Assembly: GCF_001742425.1 (NCBI RefSeq)
Contig: NZ_MJEH01000009.1
Location: forward strand, 16,143-80,142
DNA from: Bacillus solimangrovi
GTDB lineage: Bacteria > Bacillota > Bacilli > Bacillales > Bacillaceae_N
Length of the DNA: 64,000 nt
Reading direction: 5' to 3'
Under the pieces are notes generated by a model that ran no database searches, was not told the DNA's origin, and saw only the letters and a program-made list of their open reading frames with translations. Positions 9,229 through 18,662 of the stretch are shown here, one piece after another. Each line of letters begins with the position of its first letter. Positions within the stretch are counted from its first letter, which is position 1. A program made the translations under genes and the position numbers.

Positions 9229-10434
9229 TTATATTATTTTCAAAGTCTCTCTTCTCACATAACTCCAAATAGCGGATAAAAGCAATAACACTGATGCAAC
9301 AACAAACACTACCTGAACACCAAAAACCTCTGCCAAATATCCAAATAATAATGTTGAACTTCCGAATACTCCTGTCATGATTGCATCTCTAGCTGAGAAC
9401 ACTTTCGGTAATTTCTCTTCAGACGTTGTCAATTGAAAGACCGTTTGCTGACTAATATCCTTAATCGCTGTTGCAATCCCCACTAGTATAGAGAGAACTA
9501 GTGCTAACCATGCATTTGTCGTAAAGCCAAAACATAATGTAATCAATCCAATCATTATCGTACCTACAAAAATCCCGGTGGCTAACCTCTTCTTCAAATG
9601 AGACTCTATACGAAAACTTATGAAGCCTCCAACAATCAAACCAGCAAAAAAGGTGGAATTTATATATCCCCACCATATTTCACTTTTATGAAGAACTTCT
9701 TCAATGTAAATATAAAGAATCGCTGCGATCCATACGACACTTGAGATCGCATCGATTATATCTGTAGCTGCTACCGTTCGCAATGAAGGTGTTTTCCAAA
9801 TTGTTATCCAACCTTCTAATAGTGAAGCTAACTTGTCCATTCGAGGCGTTTGTTTTCTTTCTTGTTTCTTAACTTGAATAGCAGCCATCATTATCGTTGA
9901 TAAAATGAACAATATAGCTGTAACGAGGATTAATAACTCGCCACTAAAAATCGCCACAAAGATTCCACCAACTGCCCATCCTCCAAGCTGAACAATTTGA
10001 TCAACGACTGCAAGAAAGCTGTTTGCTCGTACAAGCTTATGAGATGGAACGAGCTGTGGCAACATTGCATTACGTGCTGGAGTTGCCCAACCATCAAGAA
10101 AAGCCGTGAAACTAATTAATAGAAAAACAAAAAATAATCCACCTTCTCCTAGGAGGGTGAACACGTAAATAGTTAAACAAACTAATAGAATCGTCTTAAC
10201 GAGTTGAGAATATATAAGAATTTGCTTCAATGCATAGCGATCAATCACCCAAGGTGCAATTATTCCACCAAAAAAACGTGAAAATGCGATAACGAATGGG
10301 ATGACTGCCATGATCGTTGCTGATTGTGTCAAACTGTAGACAATCGTAATCAACCCGACAATATAGAAAAGGTCACCGCTATTCGCTAATGTCTGTCCGA
10401 TCCATAAATAACGAAAAGAATGTTTATCATTCAT
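9229..10434 (-). CDS. MFS transporter (macrolide-efflux-like)
   Basis: A protein of about 401 residues with around twelve membrane helices in two halves and an MFS layout. The N-terminus (FRYLWIGQTLANSGDLFYIVGL) and the mid-protein ARNAMLPQLVPSHKLVRANS stretch are typical of the MFS_3/MefA-like efflux group. I chose the ATG at 10434 because an AAAGGGG site lies just upstream; a longer in-frame version from 10455 has no such site. Substrate unknown; drug or macrolide export is the family's usual role. It has its own leader and shares a terminator with the converging gene upstream. Confidence 0.85.
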   Translation of the reverse strand: MNDKHSFRYLWIGQTLANSGDLFYIVGLITIVYSLTQSATIMAVIPFVIAFSRFFGGIIAPWVIDRYALKQILIYSQLVKTILLVCLTIYVFTLLGEGGLFFVFLLISFTAFLDGWATPARNAMLPQLVPSHKLVRANSFLAVVDQIVQLGGWAVGGIFVAIFSGELLILVTAILFILSTIMMAAIQVKKQERKQTPRMDKLASLLEGWITIWKTPSLRTVAATDIIDAISSVVWIAAILYIYIEEVLHKSEIWWGYINSTFFAGLIVGGFISFRIESHLKKRLATGIFVGTIMIGLITLCFGFTTNAWLALVLSILVGIATAIKDISQQTVFQLTTSEEKLPKVFSARDAIMTGVFGSSTLLFGYLAEVFGVQVVFVVASVLLLLSAIWSYVRRETLKII

Positions 10435-10641
10435 AATCCTATCCCCTTTTAACATATTCAGTTGTTTTATAGGATAGGATTTCTTACATTCGGTTCACCC
10501 TTTTCGTTTGTTAAAACTTATTATAACGTATGAGTAGGATAAGTGTAAATTTCTCTCGAAAACCACACTTCATTCAGTTAATAGTTCCCTTCATCTACCA
10601 TAATAGTTTAGTCATCAAATATTTTTATAGTTTAATGCTAC

Positions 10642-10670
10642 AAAAAAGCCAGCATTGAGAAATGCTGACC
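10642..10670 (-). terminator. terminator of toxin gene 1 (conserved type)
   Basis: On the minus strand GTCAGCATT-loop-AATGCTGGCTTTTTT. The same hairpin and the preceding AACACAAATCTAAGATACGG are repeated after the other two toxin genes. Confidence 0.85.
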
Positions 10671-10730
10671 TTTCCGTATCTTAGATTTGTGTTTATATAG
10701 AAAGAATATTATTTATAAACTTACTACCCT

Positions 10731-13700
10731 TTAATAAAAATACCCGACAATCTCTACATCAATCGCCGCATCACTATCAACTGTTTTCCAATCACCATAC
10801 TTAGGCGTCATTTCAAATGAATATGGATCTCTTGTGTCTGCCTTTACATACATAAGACCACTATGGTGAACTGACTTAGCATCCACACCCTTAGCATATT
10901 GTGATGAAGACGTACCTAAATAGATAAAGTTGTCATTAATTGTGAACTTAAAGTTACTTGCCCCAATACCTTTGGCAGTAACATTTACTAAAAATGCTTT
11001 AGGAGTTTCTTTAAAATCTCTCGTTTGTAATGGTATTAACCGCGTTTCTTCATCTGTTGTAGAAGGTGAACCGACATCGACTGGTGTATCAAATTTTTCA
11101 TAAAACAAATCATTTTGTGAAGCACCACCATCTGCAAAATAACCAAGTACTTTTATGTCATACTTCTCATCCGCACCATCACCAGTTGCTCTCCAACTAC
11201 CTAATGAGATATCTACTGATATTTCTGATGGTTTACTACTATTTGCAGGAACGAATACGACATTACTATGAATAGGGTCATAAATTGCACCAGGCTCAAG
11301 TCCTAACGCATGTGTTGGTGATGTTCCAAGCTCTGAATAAGATGAGCCATTTAACTTCACTTGAACTTTGTTTGACGATACTCTATGTGCATCAACTTGT
11401 ACGAGATATCCTGTCGCATTATTTATTCCAGTAGAAAATTTATAAGACCCTTTTTGTGTATAGGGCTCCGTATGTTCGAATGGTGTAAATTTTGATGATA
11501 CGCCTGTTCGGTCAAAATAACCGACAAGATTTACAGATGTACCTTCTCCAAAGTATCTATTTTTTGCTTCAAATGACAAGTCCTTACTCGAAACTACAAC
11601 TGTTGTGTTATGTGTTGGACGTTTTTCTGGTATTCTCGTAATCAACTTAAGTGATGAAATCTTATCATTGAAGTTCAATGCATTTAGATTAGGAATATCA
11701 CCTGTAATTGGTATATACTCTCCAGTGTAGTCGTAGTTTGTTTTATCAAATGCAATTAAACCAATTTCAGGTAACGGATTCAGCACTTTTACTGAGCTAA
11801 ACTTATCATTCCAATCACTTCCGATATTATCTTCACCAATGATATAGTCTTGATATGCACCATTGTAGTTCGTATGTTCGTAGAAACGATACACTGTTCC
11901 ATAATACATCTTGGCAAAAGCAATATTATTATTGAAATTTCTCGTCCCTGAACTTTGACCTTTGTATATTACGTCTTGGAAGCTACTTAGATCAGGAATT
12001 GACTCATCAATTACCGCATAGCTACCATCAGATTTATAAATAATAATTTTTGCAAGTTTATCTGGATTATTTCTAACTGAAATTGAGGATGTACCTGAAA
12101 TCCATGCATTAACATTATCAAAATCTGTTGTCATTCTTAAAGAAAAATTACCAGAATAATTTTTATCAGAGAACAATTTAAATTCTGGACACTCATGACA
12201 AAGGGTTTCAACGTAAGACACTTTATTTGTCAGATCATTAATTTCATTCAAGTTATGCAAGCCTATATATTGACCTGTAGGAGTCCAACGTTGCCACCTA
12301 CCACTAGCATCATCATTATCATGAAACTTAAGACCGATAAAGTAATTCATATCTTCTGCACCGAAAGTTTGGAAAGAAGCCGCATCATCATTAATAGTGA
12401 ATCCAGATATATCCTTATCACCATATACATCTACATAGTCCGTATTATATGAAGTCGTCTTAATATTATCTTTATTATTTTCATATAGTCTTACATATGG
12501 CTTCCCTGACTGACCGATAATCCGGATTGAAGATGTTCGATTATCAAAGTCTACACTATTATTAGAAAGATCCCTATCAGAACCAGTTAATGCTAGAACA
12601 TCATCTTGTTGTCGATAGTCATAATAGTTATATAAAACCATACCATCTCCAGATTCTCCATTTTCAAACTGGATCGAGCTTATCATATTGTTCATATTTA
12701 CCTGATGAGCGAAACCACTTCGCAAATCTGATCTTGAACTTATTATACTCCTTATCCATTCACCGCTTGCAGTATCTTCATAATTAGCAGATCCATATAA
12801 TTTATATCGTGTAGCTGCTGCTCGATATTCAATCGGATAATCATTTACACCTAAGTATACTCGTTGATTTCCGATATCAGCTCGACGCCTATTCGTCGTC
12901 GTCTTCGTATTCTTCACTTCAAACACAAACGATTCCGCACTTGGATATTTTTCTGGCAAACTTGTAATATCAGAAACTTTTTCTGTTCGTTCTAACGGTA
13001 CATAACCTAATCCCTGCTTAGATAATCCATAAGGTGTTAAAATGTATGCGATTGTTTCGTTTCCATTTGTATCAGTCGCAGTTATAATCGCATCCTTAAA
13101 CGAAATATTTAATTGATTCGTCTGAATAGCTGATTCAAAGATACCATCATAATTACCATTCTCATCTATATCTTCTAAAGGTAAATTCAAAGTTTCACCA
13201 TTAGCTAGTTGAACAGTTGCAGTCACACTTTGAATGTCATCACCATTTTCCGCCACTTTAGCAACGACTTGTTTACCGTCTTCATCATAGAAGACATATT
13301 GAACATATGGAGAACCATTTAGCTCAGTTTTTTCTATCACGATATCCATTCCAGGACGTAATTCAATATCAAAAAGATTATCAGCTTGTTGGAAAATCTC
13401 AAAGTCATCATTATTTTCAGATAACAGGAATATTCTCCAAGCATCATTTACTTCTTCACCATCAATCATAAACTTCCCATTTACGAGTTCTGCATCAAGT
13501 ACAAGCTCTAGTGCTTCACCTAATGTCGTTTCAGGGTTAAATTGTGAAAAAGCAAGGCTTGGATCATTAGCAAATACTTTTAATTTCTTTTCACCCTTGT
13601 TCGGATGAACATACGTGATGCTTGCCGATACTGCATCAATTGCAGCCTCATATAAATTCCAATCTCTTGTTGCTGTAATTGAACCGTCTGCTTCAATCTG

Positions 13701-15788
13701 CTTTACTTTCGCTTTAATTTGATCGGTAGATAATGAGATTGGATAACCCATTTGAATTAATTGCACTTGATCAATTGACAGGTAGATTGGCTCTGTATCA
13801 TTCGTACCTGTTTCAATATTTTTTAGTGCAACTGTCTGCTCATTGTCAGGATGCGATTCGCCAGGTGCAATACTGCTTATCGTATTTGCACTAGCTGTAG
13901 TTAGTGATACAGCCGTTTTATTACCAACTTGTAGTGACAAACTAGGAATAACATCATAAGCTGGTGCGGTCCCCTTATTTGTATATCTAACATTCCACAC
14001 ACTTGTTGCGGCTTGTGAAGGGTTTGACGCTGTTGCCTGACTCCAACTCGTCGTATCTTCATTGCTTTCTACATGAGTAGTTGTCTTTGTCTTGCTATTA
14101 TCCCATTGCCCATTCGCTTCTCCATAGACCTTACCGCTTATCTTCGCACTGGCACCACCTTCTTTTATGCCAAAACTTTTTTCTGCCGATACTTCAAACC
14201 CTGCTTTAAATCCAAGTGATCTTGCTTTTGTTTTACTGTCAGCCGTACTATCACTCCATGCATCTGTTATTACAGTACCATCAGTAGTTGTAATTGTTTC
14301 ATAAGGGGTAATAGTTACACCCTCAATTTCTGCTTGAATATCAGGAAAAGCAGGTACTAACGGATGTGTAGCAAGTGATGCGATTGCACGATCGACTTGC
14401 CCTGTTACTTCTTCATAATCACTATATGGGTCTTCGTCTGTACTTCTGCTAAAAGGTGATGTAATATATTTTTGTACACCAAAGTCAGTAAATTCATCAT
14501 CCCATAAAACTAACCCTAAACCTGGTATATACGTATACCCTTCCATTTCCCATTCATCAACAATTCCGTCATTATCAGTATCTACTTCTGAAGATGAATC
14601 ATTTACACCTACTAAGTCTGCTAAACCTGTTGTTACTCCTAACAGACCTGCATTTGATACCTTTTTAGCTAATGTTTCTGTTTCCAATTGTTCTTCTGTT
14701 GGTTCTATTAATTCTGATGACTCTGTTGCTTCTGCTTCTTCAACTTGTTCTTCTGTTGACTCTGCTGTTTCTACTTCTTCAGCCTGTTCTTCTGTTGGAT
14801 CTGTAGCTTCTACTTCTTCAACTTGCTCTTCTGTCGGCTCTGCTGATTCTACTTCTTCAACTTGTTCTTCTGTTGGCTCAGTTACTTCTACATCCTCGAC
14901 TTGTTCTTCTGTTGGCTCTGTAGCTTCTACTTCTTCAGCCTGTTCTTCTGTCGGCTCTGTAGCTTCTACTTCTTCAGTTTGTTCTTCTGTCGGCTCTGTA
15001 GCTTCTACTTCTTCAGTTTGTTCTTCTGTCGGCTCTGTAGCTTCTACTTCTTCAACCTGCTCTTCTACTAGTTCCTCTGTTGACTCAACTAACTCTTCTT
15101 CTGGAATTTCAAGTAATTCTATCGCCGGCTCTTCAATGACTTCTACTAGTTCATCAACCATTAATTCTTCTGGTGAAATTGAAATGTCTACATCCTCACT
15201 GTGTACAGGTAAAAAGATATTTTCTTTTGTAATAATTTCTTCTTCTTGGCTATCACTACTCCATTTAATATCAAGATCTGTGAGCGGTTCGTCTGAATTA
15301 CTATAGGCTACTCGAATGTGATATAACTCGCCTGCTTCTAATTGAATTGCGAGTGGTTCGAAATTCAATCCATTAATAAGTAATTCGTCGTTCACCCATA
15401 ACTTTACATGTTCATTATCAGACGTTGTAAACGTATATTCTTCCGAGTAATCTGGTTCAATGGTTCCTTCCCATTTAATCGAGTGGACGTTCTCCATCTT
15501 CTTCTTAAAGACTCTCGGAATATTAAGTGAATCAAGATCATACATGGCATCCGAATCTTCCATTCGGATTAAGAGATGTTCTGAGAATTGTGAATCAGAA
15601 TAGTATGTACCCTCTAACCCATTCGTAATAATCGGTAATTCATTCATATCTTGATTAACTAATTGTCTAGGTTCATTTTCGGTTGTTTTAGCATAGATTG
15701 CTGAGTGGGAAAGCGGTATCATTTGTGTTGTTAATGCTAATGATGTAAGTACTGAAACGAAACGCTTTCTGCTTTTTGAACTTATCAT
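10731..15788 (-). CDS. giant protective-antigen-like pore-forming protein 1
   Basis: 1685 residues from the ATG at 15788, which has GGGAAGGAG eight bases before it. An in-frame ATG 20 codons upstream has no ribosome site. Order: signal peptide 1-34; PA14 domain about 52-185; acidic 13-residue repeats 245-348; calcium-binding DTDNDGIVDEWEMEGYTY (403-420) and FSRSTDEDPYSDYEE (446-460), both hallmarks of binary toxin B/anthrax PA. The pore-forming and heptamerisation core spans about 480-840 (VWNVRYTNKGTAPAYDVIP; TLGEALELVLDAE; LFDIELRPGMDIVI). Region 990-1385 is beta/gamma-crystallin-like, with calcium signatures NNMISS, DNRTSS, NDKFSS and NDKISS. Two C-terminal beta domains end in LGYF and VGYFY. 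The PA receptor domain is missing. Secreted; host-membrane pore formation is inferred from family. Target and cargo unknown. Confidence 0.88.
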   Translation of the reverse strand: MISSKSRKRFVSVLTSLALTTQMIPLSHSAIYAKTTENEPRQLVNQDMNELPIITNGLEGTYYSDSQFSEHLLIRMEDSDAMYDLDSLNIPRVFKKKMENVHSIKWEGTIEPDYSEEYTFTTSDNEHVKLWVNDELLINGLNFEPLAIQLEAGELYHIRVAYSNSDEPLTDLDIKWSSDSQEEEIITKENIFLPVHSEDVDISISPEELMVDELVEVIEEPAIELLEIPEEELVESTEELVEEQVEEVEATEPTEEQTEEVEATEPTEEQTEEVEATEPTEEQAEEVEATEPTEEQVEDVEVTEPTEEQVEEVESAEPTEEQVEEVEATDPTEEQAEEVETAESTEEQVEEAEATESSELIEPTEEQLETETLAKKVSNAGLLGVTTGLADLVGVNDSSSEVDTDNDGIVDEWEMEGYTYIPGLGLVLWDDEFTDFGVQKYITSPFSRSTDEDPYSDYEEVTGQVDRAIASLATHPLVPAFPDIQAEIEGVTITPYETITTTDGTVITDAWSDSTADSKTKARSLGFKAGFEVSAEKSFGIKEGGASAKISGKVYGEANGQWDNSKTKTTTHVESNEDTTSWSQATASNPSQAATSVWNVRYTNKGTAPAYDVIPSLSLQVGNKTAVSLTTASANTISSIAPGESHPDNEQTVALKNIETGTNDTEPIYLSIDQVQLIQMGYPISLSTDQIKAKVKQIEADGSITATRDWNLYEAAIDAVSASITYVHPNKGEKKLKVFANDPSLAFSQFNPETTLGEALELVLDAELVNGKFMIDGEEVNDAWRIFLLSENNDDFEIFQQADNLFDIELRPGMDIVIEKTELNGSPYVQYVFYDEDGKQVVAKVAENGDDIQSVTATVQLANGETLNLPLEDIDENGNYDGIFESAIQTNQLNISFKDAIITATDTNGNETIAYILTPYGLSKQGLGYVPLERTEKVSDITSLPEKYPSAESFVFEVKNTKTTTNRRRADIGNQRVYLGVNDYPIEYRAAATRYKLYGSANYEDTASGEWIRSIISSRSDLRSGFAHQVNMNNMISSIQFENGESGDGMVLYNYYDYRQQDDVLALTGSDRDLSNNSVDFDNRTSSIRIIGQSGKPYVRLYENNKDNIKTTSYNTDYVDVYGDKDISGFTINDDAASFQTFGAEDMNYFIGLKFHDNDDASGRWQRWTPTGQYIGLHNLNEINDLTNKVSYVETLCHECPEFKLFSDKNYSGNFSLRMTTDFDNVNAWISGTSSISVRNNPDKLAKIIIYKSDGSYAVIDESIPDLSSFQDVIYKGQSSGTRNFNNNIAFAKMYYGTVYRFYEHTNYNGAYQDYIIGEDNIGSDWNDKFSSVKVLNPLPEIGLIAFDKTNYDYTGEYIPITGDIPNLNALNFNDKISSLKLITRIPEKRPTHNTTVVVSSKDLSFEAKNRYFGEGTSVNLVGYFDRTGVSSKFTPFEHTEPYTQKGSYKFSTGINNATGYLVQVDAHRVSSNKVQVKLNGSSYSELGTSPTHALGLEPGAIYDPIHSNVVFVPANSSKPSEISVDISLGSWRATGDGADEKYDIKVLGYFADGGASQNDLFYEKFDTPVDVGSPSTTDEETRLIPLQTRDFKETPKAFLVNVTAKGIGASNFKFTINDNFIYLGTSSSQYAKGVDAKSVHHSGLMYVKADTRDPYSFEMTPKYGDWKTVDSDAAIDVEIVGYFY
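14745..15056 (-). repeat. 39-base minisatellite inside toxin gene 1
   Basis: Eight consecutive 13-codon units (type VEEVEATEPTEEQ) form a highly acidic linker at residues 245-348 between PA14 and the calcium-binding domain. Paralogues carry eight 12-codon units and six 13-codon units, so the linker changes by unit number and length. Confidence 0.9.
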
Positions 15789-15920
15789 TTTGTAACTCCT
15801 TCCCACGCTTGAAGTATAAATTTTCATAATGTCTAATAAATCTTTCATAACAAAAACTAACTATTCTACTAAATAAAAAATAAAGTTGTCGATTTACATG
15901 AAATGGCTCATTACAACATA

Positions 15921-15940
15921 CATTTCAACCACCACCTTTC
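15921..15940 (-). promoter_or_regulatory. SD-like block in the toxin 1 leader
   Basis: On the minus strand GAAAGGTGGTGGTTGAAATG lies about 140 bases upstream of the toxin 1 start. It is followed by a nine-codon open frame (M-Y-V-V-M-S-H-F-M-stop). The two paralogues have a GGGGGTGA block and an AUG-stop at the same distance. An mRNA-stabilising or ribosome-binding role is inference. Confidence 0.5.
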
Positions 15941-16012
15941 AGAATATTCAAATATATTATCTCAAAAAAATATCAACTATCATTATCAATTACAATATGT
16001 GATTATTCCATT

Positions 16013-16034
16013 TATTAGTTAGTACAAACTAATA
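16013..16034. promoter_or_regulatory. palindromic operator, proximal, toxin 1
   Basis: TATTAGTTAGT followed by ACAAACTAATA: a 22-base near-perfect inverted repeat 225 bases before the toxin 1 start. It shares the TTAGTTAGT/ACTAA arms with sites before toxins 2 and 3. The form is typical of TetR-family operators, and a tetR gene lies in the cluster. Confidence 0.6.
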
Positions 16035-16170
16035 TCTAAAATATGACTATACAATAAAATAACTGAAAACTTCGTAACTGTCTATTACTCTACTATGATA
16101 GATTGAGCAATAAATATAAAATATCTCCACTAGATTAATGTTCTAGTTAATCAATAAAATACACAATCAG

Positions 16171-16192
16171 TTAGTTAGTGTAAACTAACTAA
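16171..16192. promoter_or_regulatory. palindromic operator, distal, toxin 1
   Basis: TTAGTTAGT-N4-ACTAACTAA with perfect nine-base arms. It is the best match of the family in the window and serves as its consensus. The surrounding 15849-16500 is A+T-rich and holds no gene. Confidence 0.65.
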
Positions 16193-16515
16193 TATAATAT
16201 ATGATATTCATTACTGTTTCAATAAAAACTTCTTGCACCTTGAGCACTTTTTAATTATCAACTAAAGTTACTTTTTTCAAAATATCATTTCCCATCTGAT
16301 TAATCACCTTCATCATAGTGCAAATGTTACCAATACATAGTGATATTAGTCACTTATAGAAAAATTTATAAATAAAATCTAATTATGGTAATGGAACAGC
16401 TTTGATTAAGAACGAACTATTTGTGATCTTAACTTTAATTTTTCATACACGTCATGTTGCAAATTTCACAATCGTTTATTTTAAACTTATGTGACGGACT
16501 CTCATAATAAATACA

Positions 16516-16546
16516 GGGTGTCCATAAAACTATTTTATGGACACCC
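16516..16546. terminator. strong stem-loop downstream of the nitroreductase gene
   Basis: GGGTGTCCATAAAA pairs with TTTTATGGACACCC around a short loop, 130 bases past the nitroreductase stop. Confidence 0.7.
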
Positions 16547-16674
16547 ATCTTTACTTCACAAACGTATGAGAATAATGGATTACCTACACATGTTAGATCA
16601 TGAATATCTCTTGACCTAACAAAATATCATTTGAAATCATTTCTAATTATCGTTACCCAATATCTAATGTAGGT

Positions 16675-17286
16675 TTAGATAAATGTCACTTTCTCTTCTA
16701 GTGAAGCTCTTACCTTTGGCGGTGTGCCAGGTTCTTTTCGATATCCCATAGGAATGACTAATGCAACTTCATACTCCTCAGATGAATAGTCTAATAGTTT
16801 TAGTACTTCATCATTTACGAATCCTTCCATTGGGCATGTATCAATTTCAATTGATGCAGCTGCCATCATTAGGAATGATCCTGCAATATAACATTGAGAT
16901 TTCGACCATGAAGTGAATGTTTCACTGTTAGGGAACGATTCTAAGAAGTTAATTGCGATTGGAACACCGTTCTCAGGAATTCGCTCACGGATTAATTGAT
17001 TTACTTCTGGAGATTTCGGATCTAATAACTTATCTTTTTTAGCTAAAATAACTGCAACGGCACTAGCGTCTTCAACTTGTTGTTGGCTAAAGCACACGTC
17101 TTTAAGCTTTGATTTCATACTCTTATCTTGTACAATGATATATTCCCAGTGCTCAAGGTTTAATGAAGAAGGAGCTTTTAATGCACTTTCTAATACAAAC
17201 TTCATATCTTTTTCTGGAATTTTTTTATTTACATCGAAATGACGGACTGCATGGCGATATTGTAACGCTTCTGGGAAACTTAACAT
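16675..17286 (-). CDS. nitroreductase-family oxidoreductase
   Basis: 203 residues from the ATG at 17286, which is spaced nine bases from GAGAGGG; the ATG at 17295 abuts the site. The family N-terminus YRHAVRHFD (FMN-binding Arg/His), the APSSLNLEHWEYIIV stretch and the late PMGYRKEP segment place it among FMN-dependent nitroreductases (NfnB/YodC-like). It would reduce quinones or nitro compounds with NAD(P)H. It is divergent from the HxlR regulator at 17537. The arrangement matches B. subtilis HypR-HypO, where a DUF24/HxlR regulator switches on a nitroreductase under electrophile or hypochlorite stress; that role is inferred here. Confidence 0.85.
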   Translation of the reverse strand: MLSFPEALQYRHAVRHFDVNKKIPEKDMKFVLESALKAPSSLNLEHWEYIIVQDKSMKSKLKDVCFSQQQVEDASAVAVILAKKDKLLDPKSPEVNQLIRERIPENGVPIAINFLESFPNSETFTSWSKSQCYIAGSFLMMAAASIEIDTCPMEGFVNDEVLKLLDYSSEEYEVALVIPMGYRKEPGTPPKVRASLEEKVTFI

Positions 17287-17536
17287 AATGAACATCCCTC
17301 TCTCATTTTTATTTTTTCAAGAAAATAATCGTTACTAACTACTATTTATTGTAATAAAAACATATGATCTAGATATTGTTCATGCATGCAATGACATTAA
17401 CTTAAAGTAAGAGATGGTACCAGATCTCTACTTGTTGAAAGATTTGTTTTTTTAATCCTTCTACGGTAAATTGTAAATATAAAATAATGTAACGTAAATA
17501 AGTCAAATTTTATTGACCATACAAGGGGGTTATCTT

Positions 17537-17848
17537 ATGGCATTATCGAGGAAAAAGCCATGTGAGGAACTAAGCAAATTAGAAAAAATTCTTATATCGA
17601 TTGACGGTCGATATACCCCACTATTAATACTAGCTCTTGAAAAAAATCATAGGTTCAGTGATTTACTAAGAAGATTGCCTGAAGCGAATAAACAAAGCTT
17701 ATCAACAGCATTAAAACAACTAATTAAGTATGAAATTGTGTTCAAAGATGTTATAAAAGAGTCTGCTCCACAACATATTGAATATGGACTAACCGAAAAA
17801 GGGAAGAGAGTACGAGGAGTCCTACTCCAAATGTCAGAGATTTTGTAA
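17537..17848 (+). CDS. HxlR-family transcriptional regulator
   Basis: 103 residues, a winged helix protein of the HxlR/DUF24 family: KPCEELSKLEKILISIDGRYTPLLI, the FSDLLRRLPEANKQSLSTALKQL recognition region, and a wing ending in YGLTEKGKRV. The single N-terminal Cys in KPCEEL lies where redox-sensing members carry their sensor thiol. The ATG at 17537 follows AAGGGGG. It most likely controls the divergent nitroreductase gene. The shared interval is 250 bases. Confidence 0.88.
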   Translation: MALSRKKPCEELSKLEKILISIDGRYTPLLILALEKNHRFSDLLRRLPEANKQSLSTALKQLIKYEIVFKDVIKESAPQHIEYGLTEKGKRVRGVLLQMSEIL

Positions 17849-17934
17849 TATCTATAAAAGGTTAAACAAGACAAAATTTTTGTTCCCTCAGTAAAAATAC
17901 TTAGATCATAACTTACATTTAAAATTTAAAGTAA

Positions 17935-17972
17935 AAAAAGGGTATCAAATCCACATAGATTTGATACCCTTA
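17935..17972. terminator. bidirectional terminator between HxlR and Dps genes
   Basis: AAGGGTATCAAATC pairs with GATTTGATACCCTT around a six-base loop, with A and T tracts on both sides. Confidence 0.9.
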
Positions 17973-18010
17973 TTGCATGATCTATTATCGTTCAACGAAA
18001 CCTGAATCGA

Positions 18011-18454
18011 TTATTTTGAGTTGAAGGCGTTCAGCATCCAAATATGCTGCTCCAATGATGTTTTAATGCCAATAAACAAATCCGCAGTTGGTTGATCGTC
18101 TGAACCATCTGCTGTGTTGATGATTTGCTTCGCGTCATTAACAACCAGTTCAAAATCATTTACTAAATTTCCAACCATCTCATGGGCTGTTTCTTTTCCA
18201 TTAGATTCTTCAATTGTAGCCACCTCAAGGTATTCTCTCAATGTTGCGACTGGTTTTCCTTTGATCGTTAAAATTCTCTCAGCAATCTCGTCGATATAAT
18301 TTCCAGCTTCATTATAGTATTCTTCAAACTTTGTATGCAAAGTGAAAAACTCTGGACCTGTTACGTACCAGTGGTAATTGTGAAGCTTCGTATAAAGAAC
18401 ATTCCAATTTGCAAGTTGTTTGTTTAATGCAGCAATTAGTTGTTGATCCATCAT
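18011..18454 (-). CDS. Dps/MrgA-like ferritin (DNA protection during starvation)
   Basis: 147 residues, the usual Dps length, all helical. The inter-subunit ferroxidase ligands are present: H28 in HNYHWYVTG, H40, E44 in LHTKFEEYY, and D55. Dps dodecamers oxidise Fe(II) with peroxide, store iron and protect DNA. Two adjacent ATG codons follow GGAGAA; either could be used. It is its own transcription unit. No PerR box was identified by eye in the upstream 200 bases. Confidence 0.92.
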   Translation of the reverse strand: MMDQQLIAALNKQLANWNVLYTKLHNYHWYVTGPEFFTLHTKFEEYYNEAGNYIDEIAERILTIKGKPVATLREYLEVATIEESNGKETAHEMVGNLVNDFELVVNDAKQIINTADGSDDQPTADLFIGIKTSLEQHIWMLNAFNSK

Positions 18455-18662
18455 TTCATTTCTCCTTTTAAGCTAAATTTTTGTTTAAATATTATTTCAT
18501 TCAAATCTCTTAGGACAAACCTTCATATTGTTATATTGTGAGGAAATTGTCCATATTACACCAAACTATCATAAGTTTTTGCTTCGTGTTCCATATAATG
18601 TTACAACTTTTCAAATTCTAAATTTATGTTTAAAAAGAGAAACTTCTATTATCTTATCACTA

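Noticed and set aside
14721..15071. Tandem 36-39 base repeats in the toxin genes as a possible CRISPR array, and long Ser- or Leu-rich frames on the opposite strand
   Set aside because: The repeats are contiguous with no spacers and translate into regular acidic units of the toxin proteins; the antisense frames are shadows of that repetition. The same holds at 24081-24368 and 29633-29866.
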